DNA of 22,134 bases, from the NCBI GenBank assembly GCA_050699055.1, contig JBOHCT010000045.1:1-22134 (forward strand). Reading direction: 5' to 3'. The translations under genes and the position numbers were made by a program. Under the pieces are notes generated by a model. That model did no database searches. It was not told the origin of the DNA and saw only the letters and a list, made by a program, of their open reading frames with translations. Numbering within the stretch: the first letter of the stretch is position 1; every line of letters begins with the position of its first letter. Positions 1 to 8,016 of the stretch are shown one piece after another. The stretch comes from JBOHCT01 sp050699055. GTDB taxonomy: Bacteria; Actinomycetota; Actinomycetes; Streptosporangiales; JBOHCT01.

Positions 1-560
1 TGTGGACCGCGTCCGGGCCGAAACCCGTAGGAGAACCCCAGGAAGTCCGTCTCGTAAATGGCGTTCAATACCTCGACGACAGCGCGCTGGACGATCTTGT
101 CTTCCAACGCAGCAATCCCAAGCGGCCGCAGCCGCCCCTCGGTCTTCGGGATATACACCCTGCGCGACGGCTTCGCCCGGTAGGCGCCCCGCTGAACCCT
201 GCCGTGCAGATCCCGGAGATTCTCCTCCAGCTCCTGCCCGTAGGACTCCCACGTCTCGCCGTCGACCCCGGCGGCCGCTTTCGGGCTCAACGCCCGATAC
301 GCCATCCGAAGACGATCAACATCGACGTGATGCAACAGCGCGGTGAACCGCGCATCCCTGTCCTTCGCGGCGACCTGCCGCACACGGTCCAGCGCACTTG
401 ACGCACTCACACCCCGGCTCTGCGTCCGGCACGCGTTTTGCTGGTCCGTGTTCCCCTTGTCCAGCCGCCTTTCCTCCACCGGCTCCGCCGCCGAATCCTC
501 GGCCTTGTTCACCAGCTTCGCAGGTACTACGCGGCTGTCTGACTCCCGACGATCGTTCAT
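1..560 (-). CDS. ltrA: Group II intron reverse transcriptase/maturase, N-terminal 186 residues (runs off left edge)
   Basis: Intron-encoded protein that aids splicing and reverse-transcribes the intron during retrohoming. The frame opens with ATG at 560-558 and stays open to base 1. Residues 57-100 (ALDRVRQVAAKD to LSPKAAAGVDG) are the usual N-terminal RT-0 region. RVYIPKTEGRLRPLGIAALE (134-153) followed by DKIVQRAV is the RT motif 1/2 region, and ETDFLGFSYGFRPGRGP (170-186) is the next conserved block. The catalytic YADD motif, the maturase X domain and any endonuclease domain lie beyond the window. The first 55 or so residues are poorly conserved and overlap intron RNA, so a later start is possible. 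Family assignment is firm; activity cannot be judged from this part. The symbol is the family name, not a locus identification. Confidence 0.9.
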   Translation of the reverse strand, partial: MNDRRESDSRVVPAKLVNKAEDSAAEPVEERRLDKGNTDQQNACRTQSRGVSASSALDRVRQVAAKDRDARFTALLHHVDVDRLRMAYRALSPKAAAGVDGETWESYGQELEENLRDLHGRVQRGAYRAKPSRRVYIPKTEGRLRPLGIAALEDKIVQRAVVEVLNAIYETDFLGFSYGFRPGRGP

Positions 561-1033
561 CTCAGGCTACGGCCTATGCCTTTCCCTCACGGCCCGCTCA
601 GCGACCAAGATCCACCCCGCCAAACCAGGCAAAGCATCACCGACCACTGACGGGCGATCATCGGGCCTCCCGGTTCTCGCGCATGGAGATTCCGCGCATT
701 CCTGGGTTCTCAGACCGCGCAGGGCCCGCCAGCCACATCGCGATAGCGCGACCAGCGATATTGCCTTCCGCCTAGTTGTACGGCGTCGGCGCCCCGAACT
801 AACTTTTCGCGGCTCAATAGCCCCGACTACGCGTACCCCTGTCAACGCTTCGCCGACGCCCTCACGAACGCCAACGCATGACTCGGGGCCACCGTGGATC
901 GCTACTCCTTCGATGTAGAGCTCTCTCATCTCCTTCTCCATGCCGGTTTATCCCGGCGCTCACAACAAACAACGACTTCACTCGACCCTCGGAGGTGTTC
1001 CACCACAAGAGTACGAGGACAACTACTACACAC
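1..1033 (-). mobile_element. Group II intron, 5' part (RNA domains plus start of its maturase ORF)
   Basis: A self-splicing retroelement whose 3' part lies outside the window. The maturase frame begins at 560. The stretch upstream of it (561 to about 1033, minus strand) reads in one frame as a peptide containing RELYIEGVA and GPESCVGVREG, a signature I know from the 5' RNA of bacterial LtrA-type introns. It is best explained as conserved domain I RNA rather than a protein. A GTGTG at 1033-1029 (minus) fits the GUGYG 5' splice consensus and lies about 100 bases before the RELYIEGV stretch, so I place the 5' boundary there tentatively. The intron has the same orientation as the toxin and immunity genes and sits immediately downstream of them. 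The element itself is clear; the exact 5' end is uncertain. Confidence 0.8.
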
Positions 1034-1062
1034 GCCAGAACAATCCTGATACACTCAACACA

Positions 1063-1108
1063 ACCGGCTAAACGGAGCCTCTAAAGACCTCGGGGCACCC
1101 CAGCCGGT
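1063..1108 (-). terminator. Inverted repeat at the end of the toxin-immunity unit, possible terminator or intron landing stem
   Basis: On the minus strand ACCGGCT (1108-1102) pairs perfectly with AGCCGGT (1069-1063), extendable by G-T pairs, with a GGGG/CCCC inverted repeat inside (1092-1101). The left arm overlaps the stop codon of the immunity-like gene. No clear U-tract follows, so it is not a textbook intrinsic terminator. Some group II introns insert just after such stems, and the proposed intron start is about 30 bases further on. Confidence 0.3.
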
Positions 1109-1659
1109 CACGGAACGTGCTCGATGTGCTCCCCCACCTGCCGCCAAACGACGATTTCCCAGCCGTAGACGCCAGCTTCGGTGAGATCTCTGTAAACCTC
1201 TAGCCCGCGGTCGGCTGTATCACTCACCAGCGACATGGACTCGTTCTCGTCGAGGTGTCCGAGACGCCAGGCGACCTCGGTGGCGTCGCTTTCAATAGCA
1301 GCCATGCTCCCAAAATTGTCCAGGAACAGCAGTCCGTCCCGCAGGCCGATCGCCTCCGCAGCCTTCATAAAGACCTGCTTCGCCGAGGCGGCGTCGGACA
1401 GGACGGCGACCCTGTCCGGCTCCCTGACCCGCTCTCCACGCTCTCGGTGAAGGATCTCGCTGACCGCAGCCGTCGCCTTCTTCCCAATGGTCCTCACCTC
1501 GGGGTCGGTGCGCAGCTGGAAGGTTTCCCGCGGGCGGCCGAGCAGTTCCTCGGCCACCCACAGGTCGTGGGGAAGATCTTTCCGGAACTGTTCCTCGTAC
1601 CGCCGCTGACGCAGCTGGGACAGCAACTCGTCCAGGCGTTCGCGTCGCTCATTGCTCAC
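1108..1659 (-). CDS. Putative immunity protein partner of the upstream RHS toxin (unrecognised family)
   Basis: A 183-residue, charged, probably cytoplasmic protein with no signal peptide or membrane segment. I do not recognise its family. The N-terminus is rich in Arg/Glu and probably helical (MSNERRERLDELLSQLRQRR). The C-terminal part contains DGLLFLDNFGSMAAIESDATEVAW-type strand/helix alternation and ends GWEIVVWRQVGEHIEHVP. The GTG start at 1659 is preceded by GAGGTGAG, which overlaps the TGA stop of the RHS gene; only 9 bases separate the two genes, so they are probably translationally coupled. In polymorphic-toxin loci the gene directly after the toxin tip normally encodes the cognate immunity protein, and that position is the only basis for this call. 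Confidence 0.7.
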   Translation of the reverse strand: MSNERRERLDELLSQLRQRRYEEQFRKDLPHDLWVAEELLGRPRETFQLRTDPEVRTIGKKATAAVSEILHRERGERVREPDRVAVLSDAASAKQVFMKAAEAIGLRDGLLFLDNFGSMAAIESDATEVAWRLGHLDENESMSLVSDTADRGLEVYRDLTEAGVYGWEIVVWRQVGEHIEHVP

Positions 1660-1668
1660 GGTCTCACC

Positions 1669-4600
1669 TCATGGGGATGGGTGTGGAACCCTCGGTTGGA
1701 ACGGGACCCTGATCTTCTCCCACCACTCGCCCTTTCCCCCTACGAGTCTCGGCATGCCATAGCGGTTCGGCTCCCCACCTCCCTTGAGCCAACCAGCTTC
1801 CCAATGGTAGCCGTGGGTCTTATCCCATTGGGAGATGATGACCTTGTAGGGCTCCGCATGCCGCGGCACTGACGTTCCCCTCGGCGCGGCGTACACGTAG
1901 GCCCGGTGCCCGCCCGAGCTGTAGGGTCGGACGGGTTGCTGGCTTGTAGGGATGTGGAACTGTCGCATCGCCTCCCGGCGGGCCGCCCTGGAGGTCAGGG
2001 AGCCGGCGGCCTCCCCGGCCTCGGCGGCCTCCCCGATGCCTTTGGCGATGGCTTTGCCGCCCTTGTAGCCGTACCTGCCGCCGACGGCTGCGGTGCCGAT
2101 GACTGGGACCGCGCCGAGGCAGGAGGCGCTGGCGGCGAGCCTGTGACCTCCCGCGGCGTACAGGCCGCAGTTGGACAGGTCGAAGGGGATCCCGAACACC
2201 GGCCCGCCGAAGAGACCGAACACATCCAGCGCGGTGTGAATGTTGCCCCACTTGGGGCCCGGCCCCACCCTTCCTGGCGGCACGGGGGCAGGCTTCGCCT
2301 GCGGGGCCGGCGACGGGGCAGGTCCCGGGCCACCCCCGCCCCCGCTGCTGCTGTTGGTGGGGGCGCGGAAGTCGCCGCGGCCGATGTGTTGCACGCGGGG
2401 GCGGGTGCCGCCGCTGGTGGGGCAGGCGAGGGTTTGGCAGCCGACGCCGGGGGCGCCGGTGGCCGGAGAGAACACGTGCCCGTCCAACTCGATACGGGTG
2501 ACCGGGTTACCGCCGGCCAGGGCATACCGGTTGGAGGTCCACGGGTCCGTGGTCAACCGCAGATCTGCCAGGGCCCCGGCATACAGGTCGCGGGTGCGAT
2601 ACCGACCCAACTGGGGGCTGTAGTCACGGAACCCCATGTCATAGGAACCGGTGCCCGGATCCAGCCGCTTGTGGTCGAACCGGTACACGTTGTACGGCTT
2701 CGCGTCGGGATTGTTCGGGTCGGGCTTGTCCACCCCGGTGAACAGCGTCGTGTCGGGTTGGCCGTAGGCGGTGTAGCCATACGTCCCCCGAGTGTCCCCG
2801 GCCGTGTCGGTCAAGGTTTCGACGTCGGCGTGCGGGGAGTACCCGAAAAACGACGTCTCCGTCCCGCCGCTGCCGGTGCGTTTGACCATCGACAGGCGCC
2901 GCCCGAACGGCCCGTAGGCATACGACCGCTGCACCTTGCCGGCCACCTGTTCGTCGATCACCTGCGACGACAGGCCCAGGTAGCCGAACGTCGTGGTCGC
3001 CGCGCCGCCGGTGCCCGCGTCCGTCGTCTTGGCGGTGGTGCGGTCGAGGGGATCGTAGCTGTAGGCGGTGGTCGCCAGGTCACCGTCGTCCTGCCGCTTG
3101 CGGTGGCGGGTGGTGCGGTTGAACCCGTCGTAGGCATACGACTCGACGGTCTTCCCGCCGGCGGTGACAGCGTGCAGCCGCCCGTACGGGTCATAGTCAT
3201 AGGAGGCGACAGTCTTCCCGCCGGACTCGGCGGCGACCAGCCGGTTACGGTTGTAGTCGAACACCGTCCGCACCCCGCCCAGGGTGCGGTGGATCATGTT
3301 CCCGGCCGGGTCGTAGCCGTAATGCTCGCTGGAGGCCGTCTCCCCCGTCGCCGGGTCGATCCTGGTGACATGCCGCGCCCGGCCCCGCGGCGTCCACGAA
3401 TAATGCACATCCCGGGCCAGCACATGCCTGGTGCTGTCGGCGTCGGCCAGCCGCTGCTCATCCCGCCACAACAACCCGGCCGCGTTGTAGTCCAGATCAT
3501 GGGAGGCCACCAGGGCACCACCCGCGGTCTTCTCCACCTGCCTGTCCAACTGGCCGCTGCGGTAGTAGCGGTAGTCGACGGTGGTACCGTTGCCCTTCAC
3601 CTGGTGTTTCCGCAAACCCAGGGCGTTGTAGCCGAACGTGGTGGTCTGCGCGTTCGCCGTGCCGACGTCGGTGACGACCTTCTCCACCAGGTCGCGTGGA
3701 CTGTAGGCGTAGGTGCCCCGCGCCCCGTCATGAACCCGAGACGTCACATTGCCGTTCGGGTCGTAGCCGAACGACGTCGTATGCTTCACCGACCCGCCGG
3801 CCCTCGCCGTCACCTTCCGCACCCGATTCAACGCCGTATAGGCCACCCGCCAGGCGTCGACCTCCGCCCCCGCCGAGGAGTCGCTAATCGCCGTCAGGTT
3901 GCCGTTGGGATCGTAGCCGTACCCGAAGGCCTTGCCCTGCCCGTCGGTCTCGCCGGAGGTGTCGCGGACCAGCTTCACCGCGTCGGCGACCACCGTCCCG
4001 TCGGCGTTGTTGGCCAGGCCGATGTCGTAGCGTTTGCGGCCGGTGAACTCATACGAGCCGAGCGACACCCACTGCCCGGCGTTCGCGGTCTGATCCACCC
4101 GTTTCGTGGTCGTCCCCCCGTCATAGCCGATCGTGTACGGGGCGTCGGAGGCCGCCCCGTCCACGGCCGGCCAGTGCGCGAACACCTCATAGCTGCCGTC
4201 CGCGGGAATGTAGGGCGACCAGGTGAACACCGACCCCCCGTGCCCCTTCGGATGGGTGGCGTAGTCGAACCCCACAAACCCCGACCCTGCCGACGAGGTG
4301 TCCCAGCTGCCGGTCGTGTCGGTGTGCTGCGGCTCGGCGTTGTCGACCAACACCACATGCGTGCCGGCCGGGATCCCCGCATCCGAGCGGGTCCTCAACG
4401 ACCCGTCCGGCCAGTACGCCCAGCCCATCGTGTGGGAGGTGGACCCGCCGGCCGCGGTCACCGTCCTAGACGTCTGCTCGCCCAGGTCGTTGTAGTCATA
4501 GGCGGTGCGAATGTGCCACGGGTCCGTGCTCGACTTGATCCACCCGTTGTCGAAATAGCCGTACATCGTGGTCGTGCGGACCTGCTGATCCTTCGACGGC

Positions 4601-7449
4601 GGGTACGACACCGAGGTGAGGTTCCCCACCTGGTCGTAGCCGTAGGTGACCTTGTGCGGCGCGTTGTAGCGGGAGTCGGCCGGGTCGTAGGGGAACACGT
4701 GCGCGCGTACCCGGTTCAGCGGGTCGTAGACGAACCGGTGCGTGAAGTCGTCGTCGACGTCCGGGGTCAACTGCCCGCGCGGCATGACGACCTTCGTGCG
4801 GTTACCGGCCTGATCGTAACCGTAGCTGGTGGTGCGGTAGACGACCTCGTCGTCGGCGTTGGTCCACAGCGGCACGCGCACCCGGGTGACCAGGCCCCGC
4901 TCGCCGCGGTCGACGTGGGTGGTGTGACCGGCCTTATCCGTCTTCGCGGTGACGTAGCCGTCAAGGTCGTAGCCGTAGCCGACGTGGTAGCCGCCGGCAT
5001 CGGTGACGCTCGTGACCCGGTGGTTCAGGTCATAGACGTACTTCGTCGTGTAGTCGTCGGGGTCATCCGAGGCGTTCTTCTTCGGGTCGACGACCGTGGT
5101 CAGGTTGCCGACCTCGTCGTAGGCGTAGGTGATGTCCTCGCCCTTGGCGTCGGTGACCCGAACCAGCTGGCCGAGCGGGTCGTAGGCGTAACTGGTGGTG
5201 AAGTCGCCGTCGTCGCCGTCGGTGAGCGTCCCCTTCGGCTCGGTCACCGACGTCAGCTCGCCAAGCGTGTCGTAGTCGTAGCCGATCGTGCGAGCCTTGC
5301 CGGACCCGTTGGCCGGCAGCGTGGTGGAGACCACTTGGTCGGCGGGGTTGTAGGCGTGGGTGGTGACCGCGCCGTTCGGCGCGACACGGGTGGTGACGTT
5401 GTCGTTGGCGTCATACGACGGCGCCGGCGTGACGATGTAGACGCCCTTGGACTGGTCCTTCGGCACCTTGGTACGCAGCGGCCGGTCGAAGACGTCATAG
5501 GTGTAGCTACTCGTGTGGCCGGCCGCGTCGGTGACCGACAGCACGTTGCCGCGGCCGTCGTAGTCGACGTGGGTCGCCTCGCCGAGCGGGTCGGTGACCA
5601 CCCCCGGGGAGCCGGTCGGCCCGTAGTCGCCGTAGGCCGTGGTGTTGCCGTCCGGGTCAGTGGCCTGCGTCAACTCACCGTAGGAGTTGTAGGCGTAGCT
5701 GGTCGTGTAATCCTCCGCGGCCTGCGTCGCGTTGCCCTTCGGGTCGGTGACAGACGTCAGGTTCCCGGCGTCGTCGTAACCGAACGTCCACGTCCGCCCC
5801 GCGGGCGACACCTTCTTCGTCAGGTCGGCGACGTGCCCGTCGAGGCCGGTGCGGTACGACAACCTGGTCGACGCGGTGCCGTTCGCGTTGGCCTCGGCGT
5901 CGGTGACCCTCGTCGGGTAGCCGGTCTTCGGGTCGTACGCCCACGTCCACACCGCCCCACCGGCCTCCTCTAGCCGGGTGACGTTGTTGTCGGTCTCCCA
6001 CCGCAGGCTCATGACCTGGCCCTCGGCGTCGGTGATCCGCGTGGGCCGGCCGCGGCCGTCAGTGCGGTAGACGGTGGCGTTGCCCTTGGCGTCGGTGACG
6101 GTCGTGTCGACCTGGTGGCCCTCCGACCCGTCCGGGTCGGCGTAGTCGAACGTCGTGTCGCCGCCGCGCCGGTCACTGATCGTCTTGACCAGCCAGCTGT
6201 GCTCGGGCGCGGTGTCGTAGCCCAGCGTCGTGGTGTGCCCGCGGGGGTCGGTGACCGTGCGCAGCTTGACGTTGCTCGTCCCGGTCGCCTCGTCGTAGCC
6301 GAAGGTGTACCGCTTCGGCTGGCCGGACCCCGCCCCGTCGGCCATCTGGCGGAGCAGACCGTTGTCGGAGTAGGTGAAGCCGATGGTCCGCCCGGCGATC
6401 CCGGTGATCGACTCCACCTTGTCGATGATCTTCGGGTTGGTCAGCTTGTCGCCGTGGGCCTTCGTGTCGCCGTCGTAGTAGTCATACGCCTGGCCCTTCT
6501 CGTAGTAGTCGACGGTGAGCGTGCGCCGGCCGGCCGCGTCCGTGATGTAGGTGAGGAACCTCCGGGGCCTGTTGTGAGACGAGCGCTCGGCGTAGGTGAA
6601 AGTCAGCTCGTTGCCGTTGTTATCCGCGATCGCGGACAGCCAGCCGTCGGCATCGAAATAGAACCTGGTGCGGTCGGGCCGTGTCATCACCCACGCCCGC
6701 GTCGGGTCTCCGCTGCCCGTCTTCTGCAGGTAGTAGTGCACGCCGGGCGGATGGTCATACGTCCAATCCGCCGAGTCGGTACTGCCGTGCTTGTTCAGCG
6801 CGAAGACCTGGCTGGTGCCATCCCCATCGATCAACGTCACCCTCGCCGGCCAATCCCGGCCCCGCGGGGACAGGTCCAGCGGCGACCCCAGCCGCATCAG
6901 CGTCGACGTCTGCAACGACCAGCCATACCCCATCGCAGAATCGGAGGTGTCCAGCGAGTTGTAGGCCATCCGCACGAACGTCGCCAGACCCCGACTCGGG
7001 TGGGCGAACGCGTCATAAGAAAACACCGCGTTCCCGGCGTGCGCGTTGACCACCACAGCCGAGCCAGCGCCGGTGCTCGTGCCCGAGTAGGAGTAGAAAT
7101 CCTCCAACCCCAGCTGGCCCGCCGACGCGTCGGCCACCGCCACCTTCTGCGGCAACGGCGCGACACCCGCCGACTCCGACAGCCACTCGCCGGTGGCGGT
7201 ATCCCGCAGATCCCACGACAAGACATGCCCCGCCCGCACATTCGCCGAGTCCGACAAGGTGGGGGCGCGCACCCTCGCCTGCACCGTCACGGTCTCCCCC
7301 GGCGACACATCCTCCGGAAGCGCCGTCTCCAGCCGATTGCCGTCCGTCGTCACGTCCGTGCCGTCCGGCGGCGCCCAGTGGTACGACAGCACGTCGTCCG
7401 CGGCCGGCCACGTGCTGGCAGTGGTGTTGGTGAGCGTCACCTCCACCAT
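1669..7449 (-). CDS. Giant RHS/YD-repeat (WapA-like) polymorphic toxin, main reading frame
   Basis: This 1926-residue frame encodes the body of a secreted RHS-repeat toxin. Residues 1-90 resemble an Ig/CARDB-like strand domain. DGDGTSQVF and YFDADGWLSAIADNNGNEL lead into dozens of YD repeats (YDxxGxLTxxxDPxGxxT type) that should form the RHS shell. Residues about 1030-1165 interrupt them with a golvesin C-terminal-like domain (HVVLVDNAEPQHTDTTGSW to ADAVKLVRD). The RHS core signature is at about 1590-1655 (YRFDHKRLDPGTGSYDMGFR, SNRYALAGGNPVTRIELDGH). A Gly/Pro linker, a hydrophobic pre-toxin segment (ALDVFGLFGGPVFG) and a C-terminal tip (about 1820-1926) follow. The tip has REAMRQFHIPTSQQP and WDKTHGYHWEAGW, which recall toxins annotated as HNH/endonuclease VII-fold. 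The first ATG in this frame has no signal peptide; that lies upstream in another frame, so the gene appears frameshifted. Confidence 0.88.
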   Translation of the reverse strand: MVEVTLTNTTASTWPAADDVLSYHWAPPDGTDVTTDGNRLETALPEDVSPGETVTVQARVRAPTLSDSANVRAGHVLSWDLRDTATGEWLSESAGVAPLPQKVAVADASAGQLGLEDFYSYSGTSTGAGSAVVVNAHAGNAVFSYDAFAHPSRGLATFVRMAYNSLDTSDSAMGYGWSLQTSTLMRLGSPLDLSPRGRDWPARVTLIDGDGTSQVFALNKHGSTDSADWTYDHPPGVHYYLQKTGSGDPTRAWVMTRPDRTRFYFDADGWLSAIADNNGNELTFTYAERSSHNRPRRFLTYITDAAGRRTLTVDYYEKGQAYDYYDGDTKAHGDKLTNPKIIDKVESITGIAGRTIGFTYSDNGLLRQMADGAGSGQPKRYTFGYDEATGTSNVKLRTVTDPRGHTTTLGYDTAPEHSWLVKTISDRRGGDTTFDYADPDGSEGHQVDTTVTDAKGNATVYRTDGRGRPTRITDAEGQVMSLRWETDNNVTRLEEAGGAVWTWAYDPKTGYPTRVTDAEANANGTASTRLSYRTGLDGHVADLTKKVSPAGRTWTFGYDDAGNLTSVTDPKGNATQAAEDYTTSYAYNSYGELTQATDPDGNTTAYGDYGPTGSPGVVTDPLGEATHVDYDGRGNVLSVTDAAGHTSSYTYDVFDRPLRTKVPKDQSKGVYIVTPAPSYDANDNVTTRVAPNGAVTTHAYNPADQVVSTTLPANGSGKARTIGYDYDTLGELTSVTEPKGTLTDGDDGDFTTSYAYDPLGQLVRVTDAKGEDITYAYDEVGNLTTVVDPKKNASDDPDDYTTKYVYDLNHRVTSVTDAGGYHVGYGYDLDGYVTAKTDKAGHTTHVDRGERGLVTRVRVPLWTNADDEVVYRTTSYGYDQAGNRTKVVMPRGQLTPDVDDDFTHRFVYDPLNRVRAHVFPYDPADSRYNAPHKVTYGYDQVGNLTSVSYPPSKDQQVRTTTMYGYFDNGWIKSSTDPWHIRTAYDYNDLGEQTSRTVTAAGGSTSHTMGWAYWPDGSLRTRSDAGIPAGTHVVLVDNAEPQHTDTTGSWDTSSAGSGFVGFDYATHPKGHGGSVFTWSPYIPADGSYEVFAHWPAVDGAASDAPYTIGYDGGTTTKRVDQTANAGQWVSLGSYEFTGRKRYDIGLANNADGTVVADAVKLVRDTSGETDGQGKAFGYGYDPNGNLTAISDSSAGAEVDAWRVAYTALNRVRKVTARAGGSVKHTTSFGYDPNGNVTSRVHDGARGTYAYSPRDLVEKVVTDVGTANAQTTTFGYNALGLRKHQVKGNGTTVDYRYYRSGQLDRQVEKTAGGALVASHDLDYNAAGLLWRDEQRLADADSTRHVLARDVHYSWTPRGRARHVTRIDPATGETASSEHYGYDPAGNMIHRTLGGVRTVFDYNRNRLVAAESGGKTVASYDYDPYGRLHAVTAGGKTVESYAYDGFNRTTRHRKRQDDGDLATTAYSYDPLDRTTAKTTDAGTGGAATTTFGYLGLSSQVIDEQVAGKVQRSYAYGPFGRRLSMVKRTGSGGTETSFFGYSPHADVETLTDTAGDTRGTYGYTAYGQPDTTLFTGVDKPDPNNPDAKPYNVYRFDHKRLDPGTGSYDMGFRDYSPQLGRYRTRDLYAGALADLRLTTDPWTSNRYALAGGNPVTRIELDGHVFSPATGAPGVGCQTLACPTSGGTRPRVQHIGRGDFRAPTNSSSGGGGGPGPAPSPAPQAKPAPVPPGRVGPGPKWGNIHTALDVFGLFGGPVFGIPFDLSNCGLYAAGGHRLAASASCLGAVPVIGTAAVGGRYGYKGGKAIAKGIGEAAEAGEAAGSLTSRAARREAMRQFHIPTSQQPVRPYSSGGHRAYVYAAPRGTSVPRHAEPYKVIISQWDKTHGYHWEAGWLKGGGEPNRYGMPRLVGGKGEWWEKIRVPFQPRVPHPSP

Positions 7450-7820
7450 GTACTCGTCACCGGCGTCATCCGACGAGGCGTCCCCGGCGCGTAGTAGGTG
7501 TCCCCCGCCGCCCGCTTGCCCTCATCCGGCGACTTCTCGTGGCGGACCAACACGTGCGGCGGATCCCGCCGCTCACGCTGGGGACGCTGCCCGTCGAGGC
7601 CGAACAGGTCCGCGACCCCGCCCAGGTCGCCGCCGGCCAGTAGAGACCAGGTCGGCCGCGCCACAGACGCGATCACACCAGTCAGAAAGCCGGAAAGACC
7701 GAAGCCACCCGCGCCGCGGTCGGTGTCCCGGAAACCCGCCGCAACAGCCGGGCCGGGACCCATCCCAACGACCAGCGCGACGACCGCAGAAACGGCCAGT
7801 AACGTGCTCCTCGGGCGCAT
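7437..7820 (-). pseudogene. Signal peptide and N-terminal segment of the RHS toxin, out of frame with the body
   Basis: ATG at 7820 is preceded by GAGGTGG at good spacing and opens a clear Sec signal peptide (MRPRSTLLAVSAVVALVVGM, then GPGPAVAAG). About 100 further residues run to GDTYYAPG, after which this frame stops at 7437. The next 13 codons of the RHS frame read DASSDDAGDEYMV, which continues GDTYYAPG smoothly. The two frames meet at a run of four G on the minus strand (7482-7485); one extra G there would fuse them into a single protein of about 2040 residues. The RHS frame is closed by a TGA a little upstream, so it cannot reach the signal peptide by itself. Either the toxin gene is a pseudogene, or there is an indel error in the run, or a -1 shift occurs. 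Confidence 0.8.
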
Positions 7821-8016
7821 ACCGTCCACCTCATCAGGTCGAACGAAAACCTGCGGTCGCCCCGAGTAAGTCCAGCCGGTCACTCACACCACAATGGCGG
7901 TCCAGGACCTTCGAACAAACTGAATGAGAACATCCTCGGACTGGTTCGACAGGACCCGAGAACGAGAGCGGCCACATGAGGACACGTGCTCTTGCAAGAA
8001 CACCGACGATCGGTTA

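Noticed and set aside
567..941. A 124-codon minus-strand frame starting MEKEMRELYIEGVA
   Set aside because: Conserved among group II introns because it is structural intron RNA upstream of the maturase, not a separate protein.
1906..5973. A 1355-codon plus-strand open frame, and a second at 6115-7494, opposite the RHS gene
   Set aside because: They mirror the YD repeats on the other strand: Val/Arg/Gly-rich translation, no domain sense, no ribosome-binding site. High GC keeps antisense frames open.
2480..6600. Recurring near-identical short DNA motifs that look like a repeat array
   Set aside because: They are the degenerate coding sequence of YD repeats; spacing and sequence vary, so this is not a CRISPR array.
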